Assembly (NCBI RefSeq): GCF_007923445.1
Contig: NZ_VOJI01000013.1
Coordinates: forward strand, 1 to 64,000
Length of the DNA: 64,000 nt
Direction: 5' to 3'
Source: Puniceibacterium confluentis
GTDB taxonomy: Bacteria > Pseudomonadota > Alphaproteobacteria > Rhodobacterales > Rhodobacteraceae
Each line of letters opens with the position of its first letter. The stretch's first letter is position 1. Both the position numbers and the translations under genes were made by a program. Below, one piece after another: positions 8,538-17,647 of the stretch. Under the pieces are notes generated by a model that ran no database searches, was not told where the DNA came from, and saw nothing but the letters and a program-made list of their open reading frames with translations.

Positions 8538-11450
8538 TCAGTTCTCCTGCCGGTCTGTGCCGCGTTCGCCGGACATGCCTGCGGTGCGCATCGCATCCGA
8601 CACCTCTGGTGCATCCTCGCGTGACGGGTCGATGTCCATCGCGTATTCCGGCGCATCCATCTGCGCCCTGCGCGCAAGCCGCGAAAAGGATTCAAGCGAC
8701 AGCATCACCGCGCCCAGAACGGCCAGGAACACCCCCAGATCAAAGGCTGCGGCGCTGGCCAGTTCGAATTTCTCCATCGGCGGGATGCGGACATAGCCGA
8801 ACGCCGATGTCAGGAACTCGTTGCCGGTGAACCAGGCGCCGATGCCGGTGAGTCCGGCGGCAAGCACACCCGCGCCGATGATGCCATGATAGGGATAGCG
8901 CTGGCGCTCGGTCGCCCAGGCGAAACCGCTGGCCATGTACTGCATCACCACGGCGATGGCGACCACAAGGCCGGCAATGAAACCGCCTCCGGGCAGGTTG
9001 TGACCGCGCAGGAAGATGTAGATCCCGACCATCAGCACCACCGGCATCATCACCCGCGTGAGCACCACCATCATCAGCGGATGCCGGTCGCCCGACAACG
9101 GCTTGTCCGGCACCCGGTTCAACAGCCGCGCCCGCACCGGTCCGCCCAGAAGCGCTTCGGTCAGGGCAAAGATCACCAGCGCGGCAATGCCCAGCACGAT
9201 GATCTCGCCAAAGGTGTCAAAGCCGCGGAAATCGACAAGGATCACGTTCACGACGTTGGTGCCGCCGCCGCCCTTGTAGGAATTTTCCAGGTGGTAGTCG
9301 GAAATCGTCGGGCTGACAAAGTCCCGCATCAGTAGGTGGTAGGTGAACCCGGTTGCCGCCGCGCCGCCGACAAGGGCGATGATGCCGTCGCGCAGCTTTT
9401 TCACCGGACTGCTTTCGCTTGGAGTCTGGTCGGGCAGGAAATTCAGCGCCAGCAGCAGCAGCACGATGGTCACCACTTCGACCGAAATCTGCGTCATGGC
9501 CAGGTCCGGCGCGCTGAAATAGGCAAAGGCGACCGACACGATCAGCCCGATGATCGCCATCACGATCAGCGCCAGCAGCCGGTCCCGGTGCTTGATCACC
9601 AGAAAGATCGTGGCGCCGACCAGCATCAGCCAGCCCGCCAGCGCGATGACATGGACCGGCATCGCCGCGCGGGACGGCGCGATGCTTTGTCCGGTGAACC
9701 ACGCATGGCCCGCCGCTGCGATGATCGCCAGGGTGAAGATGCCCGCATATTGCGTGAACGCGCCGTTGTGCAGCCCGTGGGTCACGGCCTGTGCCAGCCG
9801 GACACAGGCGGCGATGATCGCCTCGAAGATCGTCTTGGCCTCGGGGCGCGGCGTGGATTCCCAGACACGGATCAGCGGCTTGAAGAGCGCCAGCAGGATC
9901 AGGCCCCCGGTCACCGCGATGATCGACATGATCAGCGCCGGCGTCACCCCGTGCCACAGCGCGATGTGCGCTTCCGGCAGGGTGGCCGCGCCGCCCAGAA
10001 CTGCCGCGGTGACAAAGCGCACTGCCGGTTCGGCAAGGAACGGCATCACCCCGATCAGGACCACCAGAACCGTCAGGAAGGCAGGCGGCAGCCACATTCC
10101 GGCAGGCGGATCATGCGGTTGCGTGGGGTAGTCATCCCGTTGCTGGCCCAGAAACACATGGCCGATGTAGCGGAACGAATACGCCGCCGAGAACAGCGCG
10201 CCAAAGGTTGCAAGTGCGGGCACCAGCCAGTCCGGCCCGAACAGCACCGTATGCGTCGTCTCCTCGAGCCACATTTCCTTGGACAGGAAGCCGTTGAACA
10301 GCGGAATGCCCGCCATCGACAGCGCGGCGATGGTTGCTATCACGAAGGTGACGGGCATCAGGTGCCGCAACCCGCCGAGCCGACGGATGTCGCGGGTGTG
10401 CGCCTCGTGGTCGATGATGCCTGCGGTCATGAACAGCGCGCATTTGAAGGTCGCGTGGTTGAGGATGTGAAACACCGCCGCCATGGCACCAAAGGCGGTC
10501 CCGGTCCCCAGAAGCATGGTGATCAGACCCAGGTGGCTGACGGTGGAAAACGCCAGCAGCGCCTTCAGGTCGTGCTTGAACAGCCCGATCACCGCGCCCA
10601 GCACCATGGTGATCAGCCCTGCGGTGGTCACGATATAGAACCATTCGGGCGTGCCCGACAGCACCGGCCACATCCGCGCCATCAGGAAAATCCCGGCTTT
10701 TACCATCGTCGCGGAATGCAGGTAGGCGCTGACAGGGGTCGGCGCGGCCATCGCATGTGGCAGCCAGAAATGGAACGGAAACTGTGCCGATTTGGTGAAA
10801 CATCCCAGCAGGATCAGGATCAGCGCCGGAACGTACAGCGGATCCGCCTGGATCAGATCCCGGTTCTGAAGGATCACGCTGAGGTCGTAGGAGCCGACAA
10901 TCTGCCCCAGGATCAGCATGCCACCGATCATCGCAAGGCCGCCCATGCCCGTGACCGTCAACGCCATCCGCGCGCCCTGCCGTCCTTCGGGCAGGTGTTT
11001 CCAGTAACCGATGAGCAGGAAGGACGACAGCGAGGTCAGTTCCCAGAACACCAGCAGCACTAGAACGTTGTCGGACAGGACAATCCCCACCATCGCGCCC
11101 TGGAACAGCAGCAGATAGGTGAAGAACTCGCCCATGTTGTCATTGCGCGACAGGTAGCTGCGCGCATAGGCGATGATCAGCAAGCCGATGCCCAGGATCA
11201 GGCTGGCAAAGAACGCCCCAAGCCCGTCCATCATCAGGTTCATGTTCATCCCGAGACCGGGCAACCAGTCCACCCGGGCCTGGACAACCTCGCCGCGCAG
11301 CAGCGCCGGAAGGTTCGACAGCAGACCGACAAGGGCGGTCAGAGACACCGCAAAGGTCGTTCCGGCACAGACTTTGCGGCCCGCCCCGATCAGTAGACCG
11401 GGCAGCAGCGCGCCCAGGAATGGCAAGGCAACAACCAGAAAGAGCGACAA
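8538..11450 (-). CDS. mrpA: Fused Mrp antiporter subunit A-B
   Basis: First and largest subunit of the operon, about 970 residues. The NuoL-like MrpA part shows FWELTSLSSFLLIGYW, KSAQFPFHFWLPHAM and HDLKALLAFSTVSHLG, which are the proton-channel glutamate and lysine motifs. It is followed by the MrpA C-terminal domain. From about residue 783 comes a full MrpB domain marked by RGHNLPGGGFIAGL, so no separate mrpB gene is needed; the same fusion is known in other alphaproteobacteria (PhaAB). I choose the TTG at 11450 (MSLFLVVALP), because a perfect GGAGG at 11456-11460 lies five bases before it. A TTG seven codons upstream (11471) lacks such a site. No ATG is available near the N-terminus. Confidence 0.93.
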   Translation of the reverse strand: MSLFLVVALPFLGALLPGLLIGAGRKVCAGTTFAVSLTALVGLLSNLPALLRGEVVQARVDWLPGLGMNMNLMMDGLGAFFASLILGIGLLIIAYARSYLSRNDNMGEFFTYLLLFQGAMVGIVLSDNVLVLLVFWELTSLSSFLLIGYWKHLPEGRQGARMALTVTGMGGLAMIGGMLILGQIVGSYDLSVILQNRDLIQADPLYVPALILILLGCFTKSAQFPFHFWLPHAMAAPTPVSAYLHSATMVKAGIFLMARMWPVLSGTPEWFYIVTTAGLITMVLGAVIGLFKHDLKALLAFSTVSHLGLITMLLGTGTAFGAMAAVFHILNHATFKCALFMTAGIIDHEAHTRDIRRLGGLRHLMPVTFVIATIAALSMAGIPLFNGFLSKEMWLEETTHTVLFGPDWLVPALATFGALFSAAYSFRYIGHVFLGQQRDDYPTQPHDPPAGMWLPPAFLTVLVVLIGVMPFLAEPAVRFVTAAVLGGAATLPEAHIALWHGVTPALIMSIIAVTGGLILLALFKPLIRVWESTPRPEAKTIFEAIIAACVRLAQAVTHGLHNGAFTQYAGIFTLAIIAAAGHAWFTGQSIAPSRAAMPVHVIALAGWLMLVGATIFLVIKHRDRLLALIVMAIIGLIVSVAFAYFSAPDLAMTQISVEVVTIVLLLLALNFLPDQTPSESSPVKKLRDGIIALVGGAAATGFTYHLLMRDFVSPTISDYHLENSYKGGGGTNVVNVILVDFRGFDTFGEIIVLGIAALVIFALTEALLGGPVRARLLNRVPDKPLSGDRHPLMMVVLTRVMMPVVLMVGIYIFLRGHNLPGGGFIAGLVVAIAVVMQYMASGFAWATERQRYPYHGIIGAGVLAAGLTGIGAWFTGNEFLTSAFGYVRIPPMEKFELASAAAFDLGVFLAVLGAVMLSLESFSRLARRAQMDAPEYAMDIDPSREDAPEVSDAMRTAGMSGERGTDRQEN

Positions 11451-11536
11451 TGGGGCCTCCAGTTTCGGCAAGGGCAGATTGGCTCAGGCTATGTGCGGTG
11501 TTTCCCGCCTGGGCTCAAGCCAAAGCCGTTGAATCG

Positions 11537-11549
11537 GGTCAAATTGACC
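11537..11549. promoter_or_regulatory. 13-base palindrome in the Mrp promoter region
   Basis: GGTCAA-A-TTGACC is a perfect dyad centred about 90 bases before the Mrp start codon. On the minus strand its second half gives a TTGACC that could also act as a -35 element; no good -10 was seen at 17 bases. Symmetry and position suggest a repressor or activator operator. This is inference. Confidence 0.4.
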
Positions 11550-11608
11550 GACCACGCTGCTGATTGCAAACCATTGTCTGCCCTTGCGGCAGGTGTACCG
11601 GCCTTACA

Positions 11609-11637
11609 GGCGCCACCGCACGCGCGGCGGTGGCGCC
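11609..11637. repeat. 11-base-pair GC-rich stem-loop
   Basis: A perfect inverted repeat with 11-base arms (GGCGCCACCGC and GCGGTGGCGCC) around a 7-base loop. It lies 127 bases past the ubiG stop and about 160 bases before the Mrp start. No T run follows in either direction, so it is not a standard intrinsic terminator. It may still stop ubiG readthrough or form an RNA structure in a long Mrp leader. Confidence 0.5.
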
Positions 11638-11763
11638 GTGAAACTAGGTGATTGCGTCTCTTTGCAGAGGTGTGCAACCCCGCCGTGCTTGGTGTTCGGA
11701 ACGGATTACGGCCGGCCCGATCTGCGTCACAGACCATGTCGTGCCGACAGTGCCGACAGGGGC

Positions 11764-12504
11764 TCAGACCGGTTTGAGCGATGCGGTGACATAGTTCACG
11801 CTGAGGTCACGGGCCGAGATCCGCCAGGTCCAGGTGATCGGGTTGAACTGAAACCCCTTGCGGTCGACAGGGCCCAGACCGGCGCGGGTCAGCAGGTCGC
11901 AGAGTTCGTCCGGGGTGATGAACTTCGACCATTCGTGGGTGCCCTTGGGCAGCCAGCGCATGATGTGTTCGGCGCCGACGATCGCCATCGCAAAACTCTT
12001 GGCATTGCGGTTCAGTGTCGAACAGATGTGCAAGCCGCCCGGTTTCAGCAAGTGCTGGCAGGCCGTGAGGTAGCCCAGCGGATCGGCGACATGCTCGACC
12101 ACCTCCATGTTCAGCACGACGTCAAAGCGTTCACCGGTGGCGGCCAGCGCTTCGGCCGTGGTAAAGCGGTAGTCGATGGTCAGGCCGGATTGCTCGGCAT
12201 GTGTTCTGGCCACGGGAATGTTGCGCTCGGCGGCGTCCACGCCGACAACCGTGGCGCCAAGCCGGGCCATGGGTTCGCAGAGCAGTCCGCCGCCACAGCC
12301 GATGTCCAGAATCCGCAGGTCCCTGAACGGCAGGGGGGTGGCAAGATCCCGGTCGAATTCTCCGGCGATCTGGCCGGTGATGTAGTCCAGCCGACACGGG
12401 TTGAGCATGTGCAGGGGTTTGAATTTGCCGTTTGGATCCCACCACTCGGCGGCCATGGCGGTAAACTTGGCAATTTCGGCCGGATCAACTGTGTTCGTCG
12501 TCAT
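11764..12504 (-). CDS. ubiG: UbiG ubiquinone biosynthesis O-methyltransferase
   Basis: A 246-residue SAM-dependent methyltransferase that carries out both O-methylations of the ubiquinone head group. The SAM-binding motif is [19 protein letters not shown] near residue 65, followed by VVGVDAAE (ribose-binding acidic residue). UbiG-specific features are the N-terminal [21 protein letters not shown] block and the late GTHEWSKFI segment. AAGGACC lies upstream of the ATG. Transcription is divergent from pip across a 62-base gap that includes an AT-rich TATATA stretch. Confidence 0.96.
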   Translation of the reverse strand: MTTNTVDPAEIAKFTAMAAEWWDPNGKFKPLHMLNPCRLDYITGQIAGEFDRDLATPLPFRDLRILDIGCGGGLLCEPMARLGATVVGVDAAERNIPVARTHAEQSGLTIDYRFTTAEALAATGERFDVVLNMEVVEHVADPLGYLTACQHLLKPGGLHICSTLNRNAKSFAMAIVGAEHIMRWLPKGTHEWSKFITPDELCDLLTRAGLGPVDRKGFQFNPITWTWRISARDLSVNYVTASLKPV

Positions 12505-12566
12505 CTTGGTGGTCCTTACCCTTTTTCCGGTGGCCTTTTGGGCTTTGGGGTCAATATATAGCTCTT

Positions 12567-13544
12567 ATGGATAAAGACTTGGGCCAAAAACGCGCAGTGC
12601 AGTATCTCCACCCTCCGATTGATCCCTATGACCAGCAGATGCTGGATGTGGGAGAGGGTCATACCGTCTACATGGAGCAATGCGGCAATCCGCACGGCAT
12701 TCCCGTGATTGTGCTGCACGGTGGCCCCGGTGGGGGCTGCAGTCCGGCGATGCGCCGCTATTTCGACCCCGGCGTGTTCCGCGTGGTGCTGTTTGACCAG
12801 CGGGGCTGCGGTCGCTCGCGCCCGCATGCCAGCGTGACGGACAACACGACATGGCATCTGGTCGACGATATCGAACGGATCCGCACCACACTGGGCATCG
12901 ACCAGTTCATCGTCTTTGGCGGCAGCTGGGGGGCGACGCTGGCGCTGATCTATGCGCTGAGCCATCCGACGCGTGTGCGCAAACTGGTTCTGCGCGGTGT
13001 GTTCCTGATGACTCAGGCCGAGCTTGACTGGTTCTATGGCGGCGGTGCCGGCCTGTTCTGGCCCGAACCCTGGGCGCGGTTTGCCGATCTCATTCCCGAG
13101 GCGGAGCGGGGCGACATGATCGCCGCGTATCACCGGCGGCTGTTTTCAGGGGACCTGCAGACCGAGACCAAGTATGCCCGGGCCTGGTCGGGCTGGGAAA
13201 ACGCGCTGGCCAGCGTCTATTCCAGTGGCCAGGGCGGCGAAGCCCCCGGCGACTATGCCCGGGCGTTTGCGCGGCTGGAAAACCATTACTTCACACATGC
13301 CGGATTTCTTGAAACCGACGGCTGGATTCTCGAGAACATCGACCGGATCGCGCATGTCCCGGGCGTCATCGTTCAGGGGCGGTACGACATGATCTGCCCG
13401 CCCGCCCGCGCCTGGCAACTGGCAAAACGCTGGCCGGGTGCCGACCTCCGGATGGTGCGCAATGCAGGCCATGCCCTTTCCGAGCCCGGCATCAGTTCCG
13501 AGCTGGTGCGGGTGATGGATCATATCGCCGGGACGGAGAATTGA
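12567..13544 (+). CDS. pip: Proline iminopeptidase
   Basis: A 325-residue alpha/beta-hydrolase of peptidase family S33, which removes N-terminal proline from peptides in the cytoplasm. Oxyanion-hole motif HGGPGGGCSPAM near residue 51, DQRGCGRSRPHA, nucleophile elbow GGSWGATLAL (serine near residue 113), acid in QGRYDMICP and catalytic histidine in NAGHALSEPG. The length equals that of characterised monomeric enzymes. It stands alone; a short GC-rich stem (13543-13558) overlaps the stop but lacks a T run. The peptide ABC transporter genes begin 156 bases downstream on the same strand, a suggestive but unproven link. Confidence 0.95.
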   Translation: MDKDLGQKRAVQYLHPPIDPYDQQMLDVGEGHTVYMEQCGNPHGIPVIVLHGGPGGGCSPAMRRYFDPGVFRVVLFDQRGCGRSRPHASVTDNTTWHLVDDIERIRTTLGIDQFIVFGGSWGATLALIYALSHPTRVRKLVLRGVFLMTQAELDWFYGGGAGLFWPEPWARFADLIPEAERGDMIAAYHRRLFSGDLQTETKYARAWSGWENALASVYSSGQGGEAPGDYARAFARLENHYFTHAGFLETDGWILENIDRIAHVPGVIVQGRYDMICPPARAWQLAKRWPGADLRMVRNAGHALSEPGISSELVRVMDHIAGTEN

Positions 13545-13700
13545 GGCGAGCGCGCCTCGGCGCTCCGGTGCCTGACAACGGCGCATCCGATCGTGATGCC
13601 GGCACGATCCCGGCGATTCGGACGCGCCGCTCTGACCGGGTGATCCCGAAAGTATCGGCAAGCAGAAAGATATGTTTACACATACGTTTCAGCCGTTAAC

Positions 13701-14732
13701 GTGATCATCACCGAAAAAACACGAACTGGCGAATACTTGTCCACTGTTCTGAAAATCATCCTGCAACGACTGGCACTTGGCCTGCTCACACTGTTTGTTG
13801 TGTCCATCCTGATCTTTGCCGCGGTGAACCTGCTGCCCGGCGATTTTGCCCAGGCCATCCTGGGGCAGGGGGCAACACCCGAGGCGGTCGAGGCGATCCG
13901 GCGCGATCTCGGGCTGGATCAGCCACCGATAACGCGGTATTTCCAATGGCTCGTCGGCGCGGTGCAGGGCGATCTCGGCAATTCCTTCGCGCAGGCAAAC
14001 TTTGCCAGCTTTGTCGGGGCCGACAGCGGCAACAAGGCGTCGGTCGCCGCGCAGATCGCGCCCCGGTTCTGGAACACGATGTTCCTGGCCGGTGTCACCG
14101 CACTGATCGCGGTGCCGTTTTCGGTGCTGCTGGGAATCCTTGCGGCGCTCTACCGCAATTCGGCTTTCGACAAGTTTGCCAACATGTTCACGCTCAGTTC
14201 GATCAGCAGCCCCGAGTTCTTTCTCGCCTATATTCTGATCCTGTTTCTGGCGGTTCTGAACCCGGTGCTGCCCAGCCTGTCCAACATCTATCAGGGCATG
14301 GGCCTGGGTGAACGGCTGGAAAAGACCTTGCTGCCGGCGCTGACGCTGACGCTGGTGGTCACGGCGCACATGATGCGCATGACCCGCGCCGCGATCATCA
14401 ATCTTCTGGCGAGCCCCTATATCGAAATGGCCCGCCTGAAAGGCATGAGCCCGATGCGGGTGATCGTGCGCCACGCGCTGCCCAATGCGCTGGCGCCGAT
14501 CATCAACGTGGTGGCGCTGAACCTGGCTTATCTGATCACCGGGGTGGTCGTGGTCGAGGTGGTTTTTGTCTATCCCGGCATCGGCCAGCTGTTCGTCGAT
14601 TCGGTCAAGATCCGGGACATCCCCGTGGTTCAGGCCTGCTGCCTGATCTTTGCCGCCGCCTATATTCTGCTGAACCTGACGGCGGACATCATGTCGATTG
14701 TCAGCAACCCGCGACTGAGGCATCCGAAATGA
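13701..14732 (+). CDS. Peptide-type ABC transporter permease (DppB-like)
   Basis: A 343-residue inner-membrane permease of the DppB/OppB type, with a GTG start at 13701. It has the usual first helix ending in LLPGDFAQAILG, and the later EAA-type coupling loop YIEMARLKGMSPMRVIVRHA, which contacts the ATPase. An ATG is not available; the GTG precedes IITEKTRTGEY, which leaves a short polar tail before helix one. It heads a four-gene cluster permease-permease-ATPase-binding protein, and its stop overlaps the next start by four bases (ATGA). The substrate could be a dipeptide, oligopeptide or another small solute; the sequence does not decide. Confidence 0.92.
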   Translation: MIITEKTRTGEYLSTVLKIILQRLALGLLTLFVVSILIFAAVNLLPGDFAQAILGQGATPEAVEAIRRDLGLDQPPITRYFQWLVGAVQGDLGNSFAQANFASFVGADSGNKASVAAQIAPRFWNTMFLAGVTALIAVPFSVLLGILAALYRNSAFDKFANMFTLSSISSPEFFLAYILILFLAVLNPVLPSLSNIYQGMGLGERLEKTLLPALTLTLVVTAHMMRMTRAAIINLLASPYIEMARLKGMSPMRVIVRHALPNALAPIINVVALNLAYLITGVVVVEVVFVYPGIGQLFVDSVKIRDIPVVQACCLIFAAAYILLNLTADIMSIVSNPRLRHPK

Positions 14733-15934
14733 GCGTCTGGCTACAGATCATCGGGGTCCTTGTGGCCTGTCTCGCCTTGGGCTGGCTGTTGCGCTTTGCG
14801 GGTGAAAGGGTCACCGGCGGCAGGCCGTTTTTCCGCGACATGTCGCTGAGCGTGGCTTTTGGCTATGTGGTTGCAGTGGTGGTGCTGATCTGGATCATCT
14901 GGTCGTACTACCTGGCCCGCACGCTGGTGGCGCCGGAGGTCAACAAGTACTTCTTCTTCCGGTTGGCGATCGAAGGGTTCCTGCTGTTCGCCGCCGCTGC
15001 CTGGCTGTTCCGGCTGCTCGGGCGCAGCGTCGGCACCGCAGGCTCGAAAAAGCTGTTCCGGCAGATGCCGCTGACGGCAAGTTTCGGTCTGTTTACCATC
15101 CTGATCTACGCGCTGCTGGCAATTTTCGCCGGGGTGATCGCGCCGCACGGCCAGGAGCAGATCCTGCAGGGGGTTGCGGCCAACATCCCGCCCGGCGGCG
15201 ACCCGGCCATAGGCGGCAGCGCCGATTATCCGCTGGGCACCGACCAGATCGGCCGCGATATCCTCAGCCGCCTGATCTATGGCGCGCAGAACACCGTCGG
15301 CATTGCCTTTGCCACCACCTGTCTGGCGTTCTTCATCGGCGGCACCCTGGGCTTTCTGGCCGCCACGCTGGGCGGCTGGCTGGACCAGATCCTGAGCCGC
15401 ACCGTCGATGTTCTGATGGCGATTCCGTCGCTGATCTTTGCGCTGCTGCTGATGACCATCGCCAGTGCCTGGGCCGGGTCGGAAAAAGGGCTGCTGACCT
15501 TCTACATGGTGATCATCATCGCGGTGATCGATTCCACCCGGGTGTTCCGGCTGGCGCGCGCCGTCGGGGTCAACATCGTTGTGATGGACTATATCGAGGC
15601 GGCCAAGCTGCGTGGCGAGGGGCTGACCTATCTGATCTTCAAGGAGATCCTGCCCAATGCCACGGCCCCGCTTTTGGCGGAATTCGGGCTGCGGTTCTGC
15701 TTTGTGTTCCTGACAATCGCCTCGCTGTCCTTTCTTGGGGTGGGCATCCAGCCCCCGCTGGCGGACTGGGGCACCATGGTGCGTGACCTCGCGCAGTTCA
15801 TCAACTTTGCCGCCTTTGCGCCACGTGTCGCGTCGGCGCCGCTGCTGGCGGCGGGGGCGATTGCGCTGCTCACCGTCGCGGTGAATTTTGTGGTGGACTG
15901 GATGCTGCACCGAACCACGGGGTTGAAGGAATGA
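14729..15934 (+). CDS. Peptide-type ABC transporter permease with extra N-terminal helices
   Basis: A 401-residue DppC/OppC-like permease. The standard part starts near residue 115 and contains YPLGTDQIGRDILSRLIYG (167-185), the coupling loop YIEAAKLRGEGLTYLIFKE and FLGVGIQPPLADWG, all normal for the family. Unusually, about 110 residues precede it with three further hydrophobic segments (about 5-22, 41-63 and 77-97). Typical DppC proteins have about 300 residues. The gene overlaps both neighbours by four bases, so it is not a fusion artefact of a misread start. Confidence 0.92.
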   Translation: MSVWLQIIGVLVACLALGWLLRFAGERVTGGRPFFRDMSLSVAFGYVVAVVVLIWIIWSYYLARTLVAPEVNKYFFFRLAIEGFLLFAAAAWLFRLLGRSVGTAGSKKLFRQMPLTASFGLFTILIYALLAIFAGVIAPHGQEQILQGVAANIPPGGDPAIGGSADYPLGTDQIGRDILSRLIYGAQNTVGIAFATTCLAFFIGGTLGFLAATLGGWLDQILSRTVDVLMAIPSLIFALLLMTIASAWAGSEKGLLTFYMVIIIAVIDSTRVFRLARAVGVNIVVMDYIEAAKLRGEGLTYLIFKEILPNATAPLLAEFGLRFCFVFLTIASLSFLGVGIQPPLADWGTMVRDLAQFINFAAFAPRVASAPLLAAGAIALLTVAVNFVVDWMLHRTTGLKE

Positions 15935-17583
15935 GCCGCCTGCTGACCATGAAGGACGTCTGGATCGAAGGTCGGTCCGACGAGACCTGGAACCCGATCA
16001 TCAACGGCGTCGACCTGCATCTGGACAAGGGTGAGGTGCTGGGGCTGATCGGCGAATCCGGCGCCGGCAAATCGACCATGGGTCTGGCGGCAATGGGTTT
16101 CTGCCGCGACGGTGTGCGCATCTCCAAAGGCTCGGTCGACTTCGACGGCATCAACCTGCTCAAGGCGTCCGCCGCCAGGAAACGCGCATTGCTGGGCAAG
16201 CGGATCGCCTATGTGGCGCAGTCGGCCGCGGCCTCGTTCAATCCGGCGCACCGGATCATCGACCAGCACACCGAAGGTCCGGTGCAGCACGGCGTCATGT
16301 CGAAATCCGAGAGCGAGCGCGACGCCATGGAGCTGTACGCAAAGCTGCGCCTGCCGGATCCTGAAAACATCGGCTTTCGCTATCCGCATCAGGTGTCCGG
16401 CGGGCAACTGCAACGGGCGATGACGGCGATGGCGATGTCCTGCCGCCCCGATCTGATCATCTTTGACGAACCCACGACGGCGCTGGATGTGACAACGCAG
16501 ATCGAGGTGCTGGCCAGCATCCGCGACATCGTCGAGCAGTTCGGCACCGCGGCGATCTACATCACCCATGATCTTGCGGTCGTGGCGCAGATGGCGGACC
16601 GGATCAAGGTGCTGCTCAAGGGGGACGAGGTCGAGACCGCCGAAACCCGGCAGATGCTGAGCCACCCGAAGGCGGAGTATACCAAAAGCCTCTGGGCGGT
16701 GCGGGAATTCAAGCGGCCGCAGAAACCGGCCGTGCACACCTCGGCAACACCGGTGGTGTCGGTGCAGGGAATCACTGCGGCTTACGGCAAGATCAACGTA
16801 TTGCATGATGTGAGTTTCGACATCCACGAAGGCCGCACGGTCGCTGTTGTCGGTGAATCCGGATCGGGAAAATCCACGACGGCGCGTTGCATCACCGGAC
16901 TGCTGCCACCGCGCGGCGGGGTGATCGAATTCGACGGCGTCGCCCTGCCGCTGGATTACCGCAAGCGCAACAAGCACCAGTTGCGGCAGGTGCAGATGAT
17001 CTATCAAATGGCGGACACCGCCCTGAATCCGCGCAAGACCATAGGTGAAATTATCGGTCGCCCGGTCGAGTTCTACATGGGTCTCAAGGGCCGCGACAAA
17101 CGCCGCCGCGTCGAAGAACTGCTGGATGAGATCGAGCTGCCCGCCGATCGCTACATCGACCGTCTGCCGTCAGAGTTGTCCGGCGGCCAGAAGCAGCGCA
17201 TCGGCATCGCCCGCGCGCTGGCGGCCGAACCGAAGTTCATCATTTGTGATGAAGTGACCAGTGCGCTGGACCAGCTTGTCGCCGAGGGCATTCTCAAGCT
17301 GCTTGCGCGGCTGCAGGATGAACGTAACCTCAGCTACATGTTCATCACCCACGATCTGGCCACGGTCCGCTCGATCGCGGACGAGGTGGTGGTGATGAAG
17401 GATGGTGAGGTGGTCGAACAGGGGCCGAAAACCGACATGTTCCGCCCGCCACACCACCCCTATACCGATCTGCTGCTCAGTTCGGTGCCGGAAATGAACC
17501 CGGATTGGCTGAGCACACTGTTGGCGGAACGCGGAATTGATAACATCGGCGATGCAGCTGTGGGTAAGATGAACCAGGAATGA
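15931..17583 (+). CDS. Double-domain peptide-type ABC transporter ATPase
   Basis: A 550-residue protein with two complete ATP-binding cassettes, equal to DppD and DppF in one chain. Domain 1: Walker A GESGAGKST (41-49), signature VSGGQLQRA (156), Walker B IIFDEPTTALD (about 180). Domain 2: Walker A GESGSGKST (308), signature LSGGQKQRI, and Walker B IICDEVTSALD (about 440), where valine replaces the usual proline. The Q-loop of domain 2 reads YQMADTALNPR instead of the common FQDPYxSLNPR. A C-terminal solute-type extension (HPYTDLLLSSVPEMNP) is present. It would energise the two permeases encoded upstream. Confidence 0.94.
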   Translation: MSRLLTMKDVWIEGRSDETWNPIINGVDLHLDKGEVLGLIGESGAGKSTMGLAAMGFCRDGVRISKGSVDFDGINLLKASAARKRALLGKRIAYVAQSAAASFNPAHRIIDQHTEGPVQHGVMSKSESERDAMELYAKLRLPDPENIGFRYPHQVSGGQLQRAMTAMAMSCRPDLIIFDEPTTALDVTTQIEVLASIRDIVEQFGTAAIYITHDLAVVAQMADRIKVLLKGDEVETAETRQMLSHPKAEYTKSLWAVREFKRPQKPAVHTSATPVVSVQGITAAYGKINVLHDVSFDIHEGRTVAVVGESGSGKSTTARCITGLLPPRGGVIEFDGVALPLDYRKRNKHQLRQVQMIYQMADTALNPRKTIGEIIGRPVEFYMGLKGRDKRRRVEELLDEIELPADRYIDRLPSELSGGQKQRIGIARALAAEPKFIICDEVTSALDQLVAEGILKLLARLQDERNLSYMFITHDLATVRSIADEVVVMKDGEVVEQGPKTDMFRPPHHPYTDLLLSSVPEMNPDWLSTLLAERGIDNIGDAAVGKMNQE

Positions 17584-17647
17584 CCCGCAATGACGGGTGA
17601 CGGAAGCGTGGGACACACCTCGCCAACACTGACCAGGGAGACGAAAG

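Larger units (their letters stand above)
11451..11763. other. Non-coding leader region between the Mrp operon and ubiG
   Basis: A 313-base gap upstream of the Mrp operon (minus strand) and downstream of ubiG (minus strand). I see no credible gene. It holds the Mrp ribosome site and two inverted repeats, listed separately, which make it the likely control region of the antiporter operon. Confidence 0.6.

Noticed and set aside
13543-13558. Stem-loop GAGGCG/CGCCTC at the pip stop
   Set aside because: Only six pairs and no T run; not enough for a terminator call.
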